A stretch of DNA of 40,219 nt from Zhongshania marina (GCF_002915595.1 NZ_PQGG01000017.1:1-40219), one strand, 5' to 3'; numbered from the stretch's first letter, positions 30,069 through 37,212 are shown. Numbers and translations are program-made. The notes: a model not told the origin generated them from the letters alone.

Positions 30069-30146
30069 TTAGCTGTAAGCTCCATCACATTCCGGCAATA
30101 TTCTTTGCACCGCAAGAAACCCAGCAAATACGGTATATAAAGCCAT
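30069..30146 (-). CDS. Possible 25-residue peptide after the CheY-like gene
   Basis: A short frame starts with ATG at 30146, 6 nt after a strong GAGGA ribosome site that overlaps the cheY-like stop codon. The product is a mostly hydrophobic peptide (MALYTVFAGFLAVQRILPEC...). It is too short to judge by similarity. The rest of the 217-bp interval up to the CheA-like gene shows no other convincing gene. The good ribosome site is the only support, and this could be a relic of a lost gene such as cheZ. Confidence 0.3.
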   Translation of the reverse strand: MALYTVFAGFLAVQRILPECDGAYS

Positions 30147-30155
30147 AATTTATCC

Positions 30156-30626
30156 TCAAATACCGCGCTGAATAATCCCCAAAATTTTTCCCTCCAACGT
30201 CGCCGCGGTGAAGGGTTTGACCATATAACCATTCACACCGGCCTCCGCCGCCTCAACTATCTGTTCACGTTTCGCATCGGCGGTGATCATTAACACCGGA
30301 ATATGAGCCAAATTGCTGTCTGCCCGTATCGCCCGCAAAAGAGCCAAGCCGGACATTCTTGGCATCAGCAAATCCGTAATCACCAGATCGAAACGCTGGT
30401 TGTGCAGCATGGGCAGGGCCGATAAACCATCTTCAGCCTCGCTGATATAGCGATAGCCCAGATCCAAAAGTAAATTGCGGATAATGCGTCGCATAGTAGA
30501 AAAGCCCTCCACCACCAAGATCCGCATATCGTCGGGTGAGCACGAAGTCGATGCGACGGGGTCGGCCTCGTCGTAGGCATCGCCAAAGGGGTTGGGCGAT
30601 AGCTCTTTGCGATCCTCGTCCTTCAT
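30156..30626 (-). CDS. CheY-like receiver protein with altered acidic pocket
   Basis: A 156-residue protein: an acidic N-terminal extension of about 33 residues, then a full CheY-type receiver very close to flagellar CheY (MRILVVEGFSTMRRIIRNLLLDLGYRYISEAEDGLSAL). The phospho-acceptor Asp (VITDLLMP), the Thr (LMITAD) and Lys (MVKPFTAATLE) are kept. The usual metal-binding pair Asp-Asp in VVDD is Glu-Gly here, so Mg binding and phosphorylation may be impaired or altered. The ATG overlaps the fleN stop by 4 bp. FliM in the same cluster keeps the CheY-binding peptide, so FliM is the likely target. Confidence 0.88.
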   Translation of the reverse strand: MKDEDRKELSPNPFGDAYDEADPVASTSCSPDDMRILVVEGFSTMRRIIRNLLLDLGYRYISEAEDGLSALPMLHNQRFDLVITDLLMPRMSGLALLRAIRADSNLAHIPVLMITADAKREQIVEAAEAGVNGYMVKPFTAATLEGKILGIIQRGI

Positions 30627-31471
30627 TTGAAGCGCACCGCATTATCCGCGCCGTCGGATCGGTCTTTTGCGGCAAGTAATTGCTCAACAAAAAACACCAG
30701 ATGCCCCTGTGCCCTCGCCGGCAGCGGCCAATCTTTTACCTGCGCCGCCAAGCTCCGAAGCGCTCTTGCAGACTCGCTGCTAGGTGCAGCCAATATAACC
30801 GGCGCTTGCTGCCGAACGGCGTCGCGCAATTTGGTATCGAAAGGTATCGTTCCCGCATAAATCAAACCCACGTCCAAAAATTGCCCGCACACCTGATTTA
30901 AACTTTCAAACAGCTGACGCCCCTCACGCTCATCTGCCACCATATTCGCGACAATACGAAAGCGACTACGACCAAAATCCCGATTCATTAATTTTATTAG
31001 GGCGTAAGCATCTGTGATCGAGCTGGGCTCATTACACACCACCATCAGCACTTCTTGGGCGGCACTAAGAAAATTCACCACGGAGTCAGATATTCCCGCC
31101 GCCGTGTCTACCACCAGCACGTCGAGTTGATTGGCTATATCACTAAAGGCGCGAATTAAACCCGCGTGCTCCATTGAACTGAGCATACTTAAATGCCGGG
31201 TGCCGGACGATGCCGGAATAATCTTAATCCCCGCAGGGCCAGTGAGCATGATGTCCTGAAGCGAACAACTACCATCTAAAACCTGCTCGATGGTATTGCT
31301 AGCCTTCAAGCCAAGCAGCACATCCACATTGGCCAAGCCAAAATCCGCATCAAGTAAAACAACCCGAGAACCCGCTTCGGCTAAGCCGATACTAATATTA
31401 ATCGCGACATTGGTTTTGCCGACACCGCCCTTGCCGCCACTTACCGCAACAACTTGGATAGCTCGACTCAT
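30623..31471 (-). CDS. fleN: MinD-like ATPase FleN/FlhG
   Basis: Flagellar number regulator of the MinD/ParA family, 282 residues. The deviant Walker A AVSGGKGGVGKTNVAINISIGLA is at about residues 9-31, then DADFGLANVDVLLGL, VLVVDTAAGISDSVVNFL, and the FleN-like EPSSITDAYALIKLMNRDFG. In Pseudomonas FleN antagonises the activator FleQ and limits polar flagella. It overlaps the upstream membrane-protein gene and the downstream cheY-like gene by 4 bp each. The usual flhA and flhF partners upstream are absent. FleQ-like palindromes in this cluster suggest the FleN-FleQ circuit persists. Confidence 0.92.
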   Translation of the reverse strand: MSRAIQVVAVSGGKGGVGKTNVAINISIGLAEAGSRVVLLDADFGLANVDVLLGLKASNTIEQVLDGSCSLQDIMLTGPAGIKIIPASSGTRHLSMLSSMEHAGLIRAFSDIANQLDVLVVDTAAGISDSVVNFLSAAQEVLMVVCNEPSSITDAYALIKLMNRDFGRSRFRIVANMVADEREGRQLFESLNQVCGQFLDVGLIYAGTIPFDTKLRDAVRQQAPVILAAPSSESARALRSLAAQVKDWPLPARAQGHLVFFVEQLLAAKDRSDGADNAVRFK

Positions 31472-32034
31472 GACGCCGACACCGCCAATTTTGCTGGGCT
31501 ATAAATATTTTCTCGCCAAGGGCAACCCCACATGCGCTGGGTATGCTCGCCAATTTGCTCGGCATTACACATCGCCATAATCTTCTTTAATAAGCGCTGA
31601 TCAACTGTTTGCACATCCACAAGTAAAACAAATGCTCCCTCTTCAGCGTGGGCGCGGTATTCCTTCAAAGCGGGGTTATCTTGCATTAGGCCAAGCAAGC
31701 CGCCCTCCCATGCGCCGAAAAACACCATGCTTAAAGGCAGCGAATAAAAAATGATATCCCGCGCCAGCTCGGATTCAATCGTAAACAGCGACATACCAAA
31801 CAACAGTAGCAACCAACTAAAAAACAGGCCCCAAAACCCGCCGCGCCATGCACCGCCAAGCATATTGCTATGCAGTAACGGAGAGGCTAATGGCAAATTC
31901 AAACGCTGAACTTCTGCATCGGCGCTGGTAAATATTTGCCAACGCCAGCCCTGCAAATGCGGCTGGTCTAGCATCTCAGCAATTTCAGTTAATGCCTCTT
32001 GATGGCGAGTTAAAAATACCAGCCGACGTTTCAT
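31468..32034 (-). CDS. Two-helix membrane protein of unknown family in the switch-gene operon
   Basis: I do not recognise this 188-residue protein. It has an N-terminal soluble part (about 1-60), two membrane helices (WGLFFSWLLLLFGMSLF about 68-84, and IIFYSLPLSMVFFGAWEGGLLGLM about 94-117) joined by a short acidic loop, and a C-terminal soluble part (about 118-188). The segment ALKEYRAHAEEGAFVLLVDV faintly recalls DUF1269-type membrane proteins. It overlaps fleN by 4 bp and follows fliN by about 40 bp, so it belongs to this operon. It sits where fliOPQR-flhB-flhA-flhF would lie in a complete flagellar locus. Confidence 0.75.
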   Translation of the reverse strand: MKRRLVFLTRHQEALTEIAEMLDQPHLQGWRWQIFTSADAEVQRLNLPLASPLLHSNMLGGAWRGGFWGLFFSWLLLLFGMSLFTIESELARDIIFYSLPLSMVFFGAWEGGLLGLMQDNPALKEYRAHAEEGAFVLLVDVQTVDQRLLKKIMAMCNAEQIGEHTQRMWGCPWRENIYSPAKLAVSAS

Positions 32035-32074
32035 ATTTTATTTATCTCCGAGCTAGACCACCAACTGAGCAAAC

Positions 32075-32494
32075 TTAGCGCAGCGATTGTAAACGTTCAG
32101 CCTGACTGACAACCTCAGTAAGCCGAATACCAAGCTTGTCTTCTATAACAACCACTTCGCCCCGCGCAATCAATGTGCCGTTAACCAATACATCTAAAGG
32201 CTCACCGGCTTGCCGATCCAACTCAACAATTGCACCTTGGTGTAATTGTAGCAAGTCACGAATAGGCATATCGCTACCACCCACTTCTAGCGTAAGACGC
32301 ACCGGAATATCCATCACCATTGATAAATCGGGCCCCTCAGGACTGCGATCGCGAAGCCGAGCCCCAGCGCCTTCACTTGGTTTGGGATCAGCAAAGCTAG
32401 CGCCAGACATAGCTTGAAACTCACCCCTATCTGCCGCCTCCATCTCGTCTTTTAAGGCCTGACGCTGGCGGCGTAGCTCGTCTTGATTATCCAT
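32075..32494 (-). CDS. fliN: Flagellar switch protein FliN-like
   Basis: C-ring protein of 139 residues. An N-terminal charged extension (about 1-55) leads to a SpoA domain (about 57-135): MVMDIPVRLTLEVGGSDMPIRDLLQLHQGAIVELDRQAGEPLDVLVNGTLIARGEVVVIEDKLGIRLTEVV, which is textbook FliN. In flagella it forms the lower C-ring with FliM and binds FliH and CheY. FliH is not in the window. It is encoded 86 bp after fliM. Confidence 0.93.
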   Translation of the reverse strand: MDNQDELRRQRQALKDEMEAADRGEFQAMSGASFADPKPSEGAGARLRDRSPEGPDLSMVMDIPVRLTLEVGGSDMPIRDLLQLHQGAIVELDRQAGEPLDVLVNGTLIARGEVVVIEDKLGIRLTEVVSQAERLQSLR

Positions 32495-32580
32495 ACATAA
32501 CTCTCATCACTTAATTCAAAATAGCGCCAATATCGCTGACTCGCAGCACAAAACATCTGCGGCCAATTCCTACCATTACG

Positions 32581-33534
32581 CTAATCCACTATTTTTAGTG
32601 CTAAATAGCCTTTAATCAAACCTAGCTGAGCCCGTGCCAGTGGAACGCCAGACGCTTTTAATACAGAGGGCTCTCGACTGTTAAAGGGAATAACATCGCC
32701 AACCTGCAAGGCTGCCACCTGCCCCAAGCTCATTACCGGCTCCGCCAAAGTACAGCGGGTTGCCACATTCATATCCAACAGCGAATGACTGACCTCACTC
32801 TGCCAATAGGCGTTATTGCTTAGCTGCTCAGCAGATTCTGTTTTACTGAGCAATGCCAACACTGGTTCCAACATCGCAAGGGGCAAAGCAATGTGAAACT
32901 CGCCCCCGCCGCCGCTATCCAGTTCTATTTGAAACCGGCATACCACAACGCTTTCGGCCTGTCCGGCGATCGACGCCATCGCCGGATTCACCTCCATCGC
33001 CAATGACTCGCAATGCACATCACTCACCAAGCGCCAAGCGCGATCGTAGTCACTGTGAGCACGGTCAATCAGGCGAGCAATCACTCGGCGCTCAACCTTA
33101 CTAAAGTCACGCCCATCGGCGTGCCCTTGGGTGCCGTTGCCGCCAAAGAACATATCGACCAAACGGAACACTAAGCGGGCGTCAAACACGACCATCCCAA
33201 CACCCTTTAGCGGATGTAAGCGCATGAGGTTTAATGAGGTTGGAACGTACAGGGAGTGCAGATATTCACTATAGGTCTGGAACTGTAAATCGATAGCAGC
33301 AACGTCAAGGCTTTGGCCTAAAACCTCGCTAATGCTGTCTCGAAAATATTCCGCAAAACGCTTATTAATTTGCTCCAAGCCCGGTAAACGGCGCCTCTTT
33401 AAACGACGGCGGCTTGCCAAATCGAAAGAGCGGGCAGCGCTAGTCCCTGCAGGATCTGGCTGTGAGGCCTGCGCCTGCACATTGGCCAGCAATGCATCTA
33501 TTTCTGCTTGGGAGAGTAAATCTTTCGCCGTCAC
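32581..33534 (-). CDS. fliM: Flagellar motor switch protein FliM-like
   Basis: A 317-residue FliM with all three parts. The N-terminal CheY-binding peptide is LLSQAEIDALLA (about residues 6-17). The middle CheC-like domain that contacts FliG is about 45-230 (LEQINKRFAEYFRDSISEVLG, LMRLHPLKGVGMVVFDARLVFRLVDMFFGG). The C-terminal SpoA domain is about 245-315 (TRCTLAEPVMSLGQVAALQVGDVIPF). The start is GTG 33534. A FleQ-like palindrome lies about 97 bp upstream, so fliM probably starts its own transcript running through fliN, the membrane protein, fleN and cheY-like genes. Confidence 0.93.
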   Translation of the reverse strand: MTAKDLLSQAEIDALLANVQAQASQPDPAGTSAARSFDLASRRRLKRRRLPGLEQINKRFAEYFRDSISEVLGQSLDVAAIDLQFQTYSEYLHSLYVPTSLNLMRLHPLKGVGMVVFDARLVFRLVDMFFGGNGTQGHADGRDFSKVERRVIARLIDRAHSDYDRAWRLVSDVHCESLAMEVNPAMASIAGQAESVVVCRFQIELDSGGGGEFHIALPLAMLEPVLALLSKTESAEQLSNNAYWQSEVSHSLLDMNVATRCTLAEPVMSLGQVAALQVGDVIPFNSREPSVLKASGVPLARAQLGLIKGYLALKIVD

Positions 33535-33629
33535 GCCGGTACCGCTCTAAAGGTGGAATACCAAGATTAGAGCAAGACTTGCGCCAATATTATTTTTATA
33601 AAAATCAATTAGTTACAAAAATCACCTAC

Positions 33630-33645
33630 TGTCAAAAAAATGACA
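33630..33645. promoter_or_regulatory. FleQ-like palindrome upstream of fliM
   Basis: A perfect TGTCA-N6-TGACA inverted repeat with an all-A/T centre. It resembles the Pseudomonas FleQ site (GTCaNTAAAtTGAC). On the minus strand one arm forms TTGACA, a perfect -35 hexamer, so the site may overlap a fliM promoter. It is one of three such sites in this cluster. Confidence 0.55.
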
Positions 33646-33649
33646 GACG

Positions 33650-33994
33650 CTATTTTCCTTCGGCCAACCACTTGCGAATCAAGCCCATTGCTTCAACAAA
33701 ACAACGCTGGGTATTACTAAAATCCTGTTCGATGTTTTGAAAACTCGCATCGCGACCCCGCAACTCCAAACCCCGAAAATGCTGAGAAAGACTGTCTGCA
33801 CCCAATGAAGCAGCGCCGCCTTTCACCGTGTGGGCAACGGTTCTCAGAGTTTCGGCATCTTGATTTTCTATTGCCTGCCCAATGGTAGCCAGTCGCTCCT
33901 GGGTGTCTATTTCAAATTCATCGATAAGGGTAAAAACATCCTCTTCCATGAACCCACGCAGCTCTTCCAACAACACTAAATTTAAAGCAGGCAT
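33650..33994 (-). CDS. Hpt (histidine phosphotransfer) domain protein
   Basis: A single-domain Hpt protein of 114 residues. The phospho-acceptor motif is VAHTVKGGAASLGADSLSQHFRGLE, with His at about residue 55 and the conserved Lys-Gly-Gly. No kinase or receiver is fused to it. It lies between fliG and fliM and is probably cotranscribed with fliFG. It could pass phosphate to the CheY-like protein, but the local donor kinase is missing. The 107 bp between it and fliG hold a weak 5-bp hairpin only. Confidence 0.9.
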   Translation of the reverse strand: MPALNLVLLEELRGFMEEDVFTLIDEFEIDTQERLATIGQAIENQDAETLRTVAHTVKGGAASLGADSLSQHFRGLELRGRDASFQNIEQDFSNTQRCFVEAMGLIRKWLAEGK

Positions 33995-34101
33995 GTGCTT
34001 AAACGTCCTTGTTAAACAAAAAGATTTCAGCCTGAATATAGGCTATTTTTAAACATTAATTACAATACACGCGATGTAATCAATGCTGTTTACTATCGGC
34101 A

Positions 34102-35097
34102 TTAAAACACATCAATTTTGCGCGCATCGAGAATAATTTCGCCTACCGCCGCCATTTGCTTTGCAATTTTTACAATTTCAATCTGAGCGGCAGCAGACTC
34201 CGCTTGAGTAAAGCGGCGCGACAAAGCTGACACTGCCTGCTTTTGCTCTGGGCTTAATGTACTTAAAAATTTGCGCCGGAGTTGCGCTCCAGCCTCTGCC
34301 AAGGCCGGCGCAAGTATCTCGGGAGAGAGCTGTTTTACCAACAAGGCCGTATCTTGTTCAGCCATATTGCCAATTTGAGCAAAACCAAACATTAATTCCT
34401 CAACCCGCGCCGCATGCTCTGGTTGACTGGCGCGCAAGCCGTTTAGCAAATTACTTTCTGAGCCCACGTCCATTTCATTTAGCAGTGCCGCCGCAAGCGA
34501 ATCCCCAGTCATTGTGCGGCCAAGCGGACGGCCAACTTGGCTAAAGTACTGCTCCAATAGCCAATCTAACTCCTCTAATGCTGCGGGAGTAAGGTTCTTC
34601 AAACCGGCCAAACGGGCAAGTAAATCAAGTCGCCGCGACTCCTCAAATGCCAGCAATACCTCGCTACCCTGCCTAGCATCAAGGCAGGCAATCACTACCG
34701 CTTGGATTTGCGGGTGTTCACGCTGGATAATTTCGACAATCGTATTGCTCTCTAACCACTTCAGTTTACTGATGTGCCTCGACTGGCCGTGCAGAGCCAA
34801 GCGGTCACTCAATAAATTAGCTCGCTCAGCACCTAGGGCCTCCTCCAGCAAACTTAATACCGCGTCACCTGCGCTGGGTTTCACCCCAGAAAACGTCTTC
34901 ACATCGCTATGGAAACGCGCCAACACCTGATGAAATTCGGCGCTGCTCGGCGCATCCATACCGCTCATCACTGCTGCCAGCCGGTGTACGTCTGCCGGCG
35001 GCAATGCTCGCATTATCGCCGCCGCTTGGGCCTTGTCTAATGACATAATTAGGGCCGCCGCCTGCTCCGCGTCTGATAAGTGAATCGCCGTCGTCAT
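34102..35097 (-). CDS. fliG: Flagellar motor switch protein FliG-like
   Basis: A 331-residue protein, exactly normal for FliG. The N-terminal domain (about 1-100) should bind the FliF tail. The middle domain has the EHPQ motif (TIVEIIQREHPQIQAVVIACLDARQGSEVLLAF, about 125-157) that contacts FliM, and RLDLLARLAGLKNLTPAALEELDWLLE. The C-terminal domain has AQLRRKFLSTLSPEQ. The ATG at 35097 shares a base with the fliF-like stop (TGATG); a GTG at 35121 would lie inside fliF. Charged positions in the torque region look altered relative to enteric FliG, but this needs an alignment. Confidence 0.92.
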   Translation of the reverse strand: MTTAIHLSDAEQAAALIMSLDKAQAAAIMRALPPADVHRLAAVMSGMDAPSSAEFHQVLARFHSDVKTFSGVKPSAGDAVLSLLEEALGAERANLLSDRLALHGQSRHISKLKWLESNTIVEIIQREHPQIQAVVIACLDARQGSEVLLAFEESRRLDLLARLAGLKNLTPAALEELDWLLEQYFSQVGRPLGRTMTGDSLAAALLNEMDVGSESNLLNGLRASQPEHAARVEELMFGFAQIGNMAEQDTALLVKQLSPEILAPALAEAGAQLRRKFLSTLSPEQKQAVSALSRRFTQAESAAAQIEIVKIAKQMAAVGEIILDARKIDVF

Positions 35098-35783
35098 CAC
35101 TTGGGCACCCCGTTTAACCACTCACTCAAGACGCTCGCCACCCGCGTAGGTTCATCCTGCGCAATGTCTTTAAAGCGCCGTAGTTGATCACTGTAATCAT
35201 CAAGTGATTCCTGCGACTGAACCCGGGATTGGCGATAGCGATGAAGCACCCAGACCAAACCTACACTGGCCACAAAAAGCAGGGATAGACCAATATACAT
35301 TCGCTGGATTACGGTAAATCCAAGCACCGACCTTGTGCTATCGCTTAAGCTGGGAAAGGCAAGAAATTGCATCGCAAAGCTATCGCCACGCGCCTCGTCT
35401 ATCGCCAGGCCTGTCTTTAACAGGCTTGAAAGCGTTTGCTCTAGGTTCTTACTTTGCTTGCGACTATTTACTAGTATCAGCACGGCCTTACTCTCAACCT
35501 CAGCATCGCGAAGCTCATTCACCTGCACACTCACCTTGATATCCCGTGTATCAAGTAGCGACGCCGCAAGATCTTTAACTTTGCGCTCAAGGTATAACTC
35601 GCGCTGGCTGCGCTGATCGCTCACGCCTTTTTCCGACGCCGAAGAATCGGCAAAACGCCATTGCTGCCAAGCCGCTTCCGCAGTCACCACCAAGGCAGCC
35701 GTGAACAGCAGCGTCATGAAAATAATCACAAGGACGCTGGACCTAGAATGCAGATTATTTTCAGCTACTACAGAGCTCGTCAC
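35097..35783 (-). CDS. Minimal FliF-like MS-ring protein
   Basis: Only 228 residues against roughly 550-600 for FliF. It keeps a first membrane helix (about 16-38, SVLVIIFMTLLFTAALVVTAEAA), one periplasmic domain like FliF RBM3 (about 62-155, ERKVKDLAASLLDTRDIKVSVQVN ... LKTGLAIDEARGDSFAMQFLAFP), a second helix (about 162-183, MYIGLSLLFVASVGLVWVLHRY), and a C-terminal FliG-binding tail (FKDIAQDEPTRVASVLSEWLNG). RBM1, RBM2 and the beta-collar insertion are missing. The GTG start at 35783 has GAGGG 6 nt upstream. Direct coupling to fliG supports the assignment. Confidence 0.8.
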   Translation of the reverse strand: MTSSVVAENNLHSRSSVLVIIFMTLLFTAALVVTAEAAWQQWRFADSSASEKGVSDQRSQRELYLERKVKDLAASLLDTRDIKVSVQVNELRDAEVESKAVLILVNSRKQSKNLEQTLSSLLKTGLAIDEARGDSFAMQFLAFPSLSDSTRSVLGFTVIQRMYIGLSLLFVASVGLVWVLHRYRQSRVQSQESLDDYSDQLRRFKDIAQDEPTRVASVLSEWLNGVPK

Positions 35784-35821
35784 GCTACACCCTCAGTGCC
35801 AAATACCCTCTTGGCAGGAGA

Positions 35822-35837
35822 TGTCAATAAAATGACA
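35822..35837. promoter_or_regulatory. FleQ-like palindrome, proximal, upstream of the fliF-like gene
   Basis: TGTCA-ATAAAA-TGACA, a perfect-arm inverted repeat matching 13 of 14 positions of the FleQ consensus as I recall it. It lies 39 bp before the fliF-like start. On the minus strand it supplies a TTGACA -35 hexamer followed 16 bp later by TATTTG. Confidence 0.6.
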
Positions 35838-35872
35838 ACCCAAATAAGCGAGGCTTCACAGCCGGAAAATTC

Positions 35873-35886
35873 GTCATTATTTTGAC
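35873..35886. promoter_or_regulatory. FleQ-like palindrome, distal, upstream of the fliF-like gene
   Basis: GTCA-TTATTT-TGAC, with its centre exactly 50 bp from the centre of the proximal palindrome. Two sites on the same promoter would suit a FleQ-type regulator. The rest of 35784-36061 contains no convincing gene. Confidence 0.5.
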
Positions 35887-36061
35887 AGAAGGATTGAGAA
35901 TACTCATGAATCGACACAATTTTCGCCACTAAACCATTAATATTCATGGATATAGCAGAAATCAGGCCAGCATCAACAACAGCCAATTAAGAATGGAGAA
36001 TTGTTTTGTAGAGAAGGCAGCTGCCAAGCCCACTTAGGCCTAGGCAGCTTGAGAGCTGTAA

Positions 36062-36964
36062 TTAAAGCTGAACCAGTTCAATTACATCGCTGCGTGAAGA
36101 TAAGGGCGAAGGCACGCCACCCGCATCAATTGTTTGGGTGGAGTCGCCAAACTCATACTCTTTGCGCTCACCGCTGCGATCGATTGTCAGCGAGGCAAAA
36201 TCAAACAAATTTGTGTCGGCCATTTGCGAGGGTGCAATATTTTGCATAGAAGAGAAGATCTTCTCTATGCGGCTGCCATCGGCTTTTTCCCAATCCATTA
36301 ACATCTTGCGGATGTTTTGGCGCTGCAGGTTTTCCTGCGAACCGCAAAGATTGCAGGGAATAATTGGAAACGCCTTATGAGCGGCAAAGGCCTCAATATC
36401 GCTTTCACGGCAATACGCCAAGGGCCGAATAATAATATTGCGCTTATCGTCAGATAGCAGCTTTGGGGGCATCCCAGAAATCCGCGAGCCGTAAAACATA
36501 TTCAAAAACAGGGTTTGTACGATGTCGTCTTTATGGTGACCAAGGGCAATTTTTGTTGCGCCAATTTCTTCTGCAAATGCGTACAGGGTTCCGCGACGCA
36601 GGCGCGAACAGAGACCACAGGTCGTTTTACCTTCGGGAATTTTCTGCTTAACAATCGAATAAGTGTCTTTATTGACGATGTAATATTCGATACCCAAGGC
36701 ATCTAAATACTCAGGCAACACATGCTCTGGGTAGCCCGGTTGCTTTTGGTCCATATTAACCGCAACCAACTCAAACTTAACCGGCGCGCTTTTTTGCAGG
36801 TTCATGAGTATATCAAGCATGGTGTAGCTGTCTTTGCCCCCAGACAGACAAACCATCACCCGATCGCCCTCTTCGATCATTTTATAATCTTCAATCGCCT
36901 GCCCTGTGTGGCGGCGCAAACGCTTTTGAAGCTTGTTGAATTCGAGTTTCGGCAAACTAGACAT
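36062..36964 (-). CDS. ttcA: tRNA 2-thiocytidine biosynthesis protein TtcA
   Basis: Iron-sulfur enzyme that thiolates cytidine 32 of some tRNAs. The 300-residue protein has the PP-loop ATPase motif [14 protein letters not shown] and two CxxC pairs that hold the cluster ([12 protein letters not shown] and [10 protein letters not shown]). [18 protein letters not shown] is also typical. ATG 36964 gives the family N-terminus; an open TTG extension to 37030 is rejected. It diverges from mdh across a 286-bp region that contains the mdh leader. Confidence 0.96.
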   Translation of the reverse strand: MSSLPKLEFNKLQKRLRRHTGQAIEDYKMIEEGDRVMVCLSGGKDSYTMLDILMNLQKSAPVKFELVAVNMDQKQPGYPEHVLPEYLDALGIEYYIVNKDTYSIVKQKIPEGKTTCGLCSRLRRGTLYAFAEEIGATKIALGHHKDDIVQTLFLNMFYGSRISGMPPKLLSDDKRNIIIRPLAYCRESDIEAFAAHKAFPIIPCNLCGSQENLQRQNIRKMLMDWEKADGSRIEKIFSSMQNIAPSQMADTNLFDFASLTIDRSGERKEYEFGDSTQTIDAGGVPSPLSSRSDVIELVQL

Positions 36965-37094
36965 GGCACGCAAATCAAATGGAGGACTGGGGCGCGCATT
37001 ATATAGAAACGTCGCCGCAGCGGCCACCAATCAGCCTATTCAAGCTAGATCAAGACGCCTATTTGCCCTTAACGCGCCCTAGCGCTGGCAATCC

Positions 37095-37212
37095 TTGGCG
37101 GAGATGACTATCATTAGCCCGCCAAAATCTGCTGGCATGAGGTGTCTCGTACACGGCCAGACCCCGGCACGGGTGCATGTCGGATCGTGTAATCCACGTC
37201 CGATCGCACCCG
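37095..37212 (+). promoter_or_regulatory. Structured leader with three tandem hairpins upstream of mdh
   Basis: Three consecutive stem-loops precede mdh. Hairpin 1 pairs 37095-37101 with 37119-37125 (7 bp) with an inner ATGA/TCAT stem. Hairpin 2 pairs 37132-37136 with 37156-37160 and has an inner GTGT/ACAC stem. Hairpin 3 pairs 37170-37176 with 37206-37212 (7 bp) and continues inside as 37181-37189 with 37195-37202 (8 bp, one bulge). The mdh ATG follows 39 nt later. No run of T follows, so this is not a simple terminator. It may be a cis-regulatory RNA, but I do not recognise its class. Confidence 0.45.

Noticed and set aside
29984-30232. An 82-residue minus-strand frame between the CheY-like and CheA-like genes
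   Set aside because: It begins inside the CheY-like gene in another frame, is rich in basic and aromatic residues without a family pattern, and lacks a ribosome site; the 25-residue frame at 30146 has better support.
35780-35986. A 68-residue minus-strand frame overlapping the fliF-like start by 4 bp
   Set aside because: It covers both FleQ-like palindromes and the promoter-like hexamers, has no recognisable domain, and fliF has its own ribosome site.
36001-36061. Imperfect hairpin between the fliF-like and ttcA genes as a ttcA terminator
   Set aside because: The stem has two internal mismatches and no T-run follows on the minus strand, so it is not listed as a feature.
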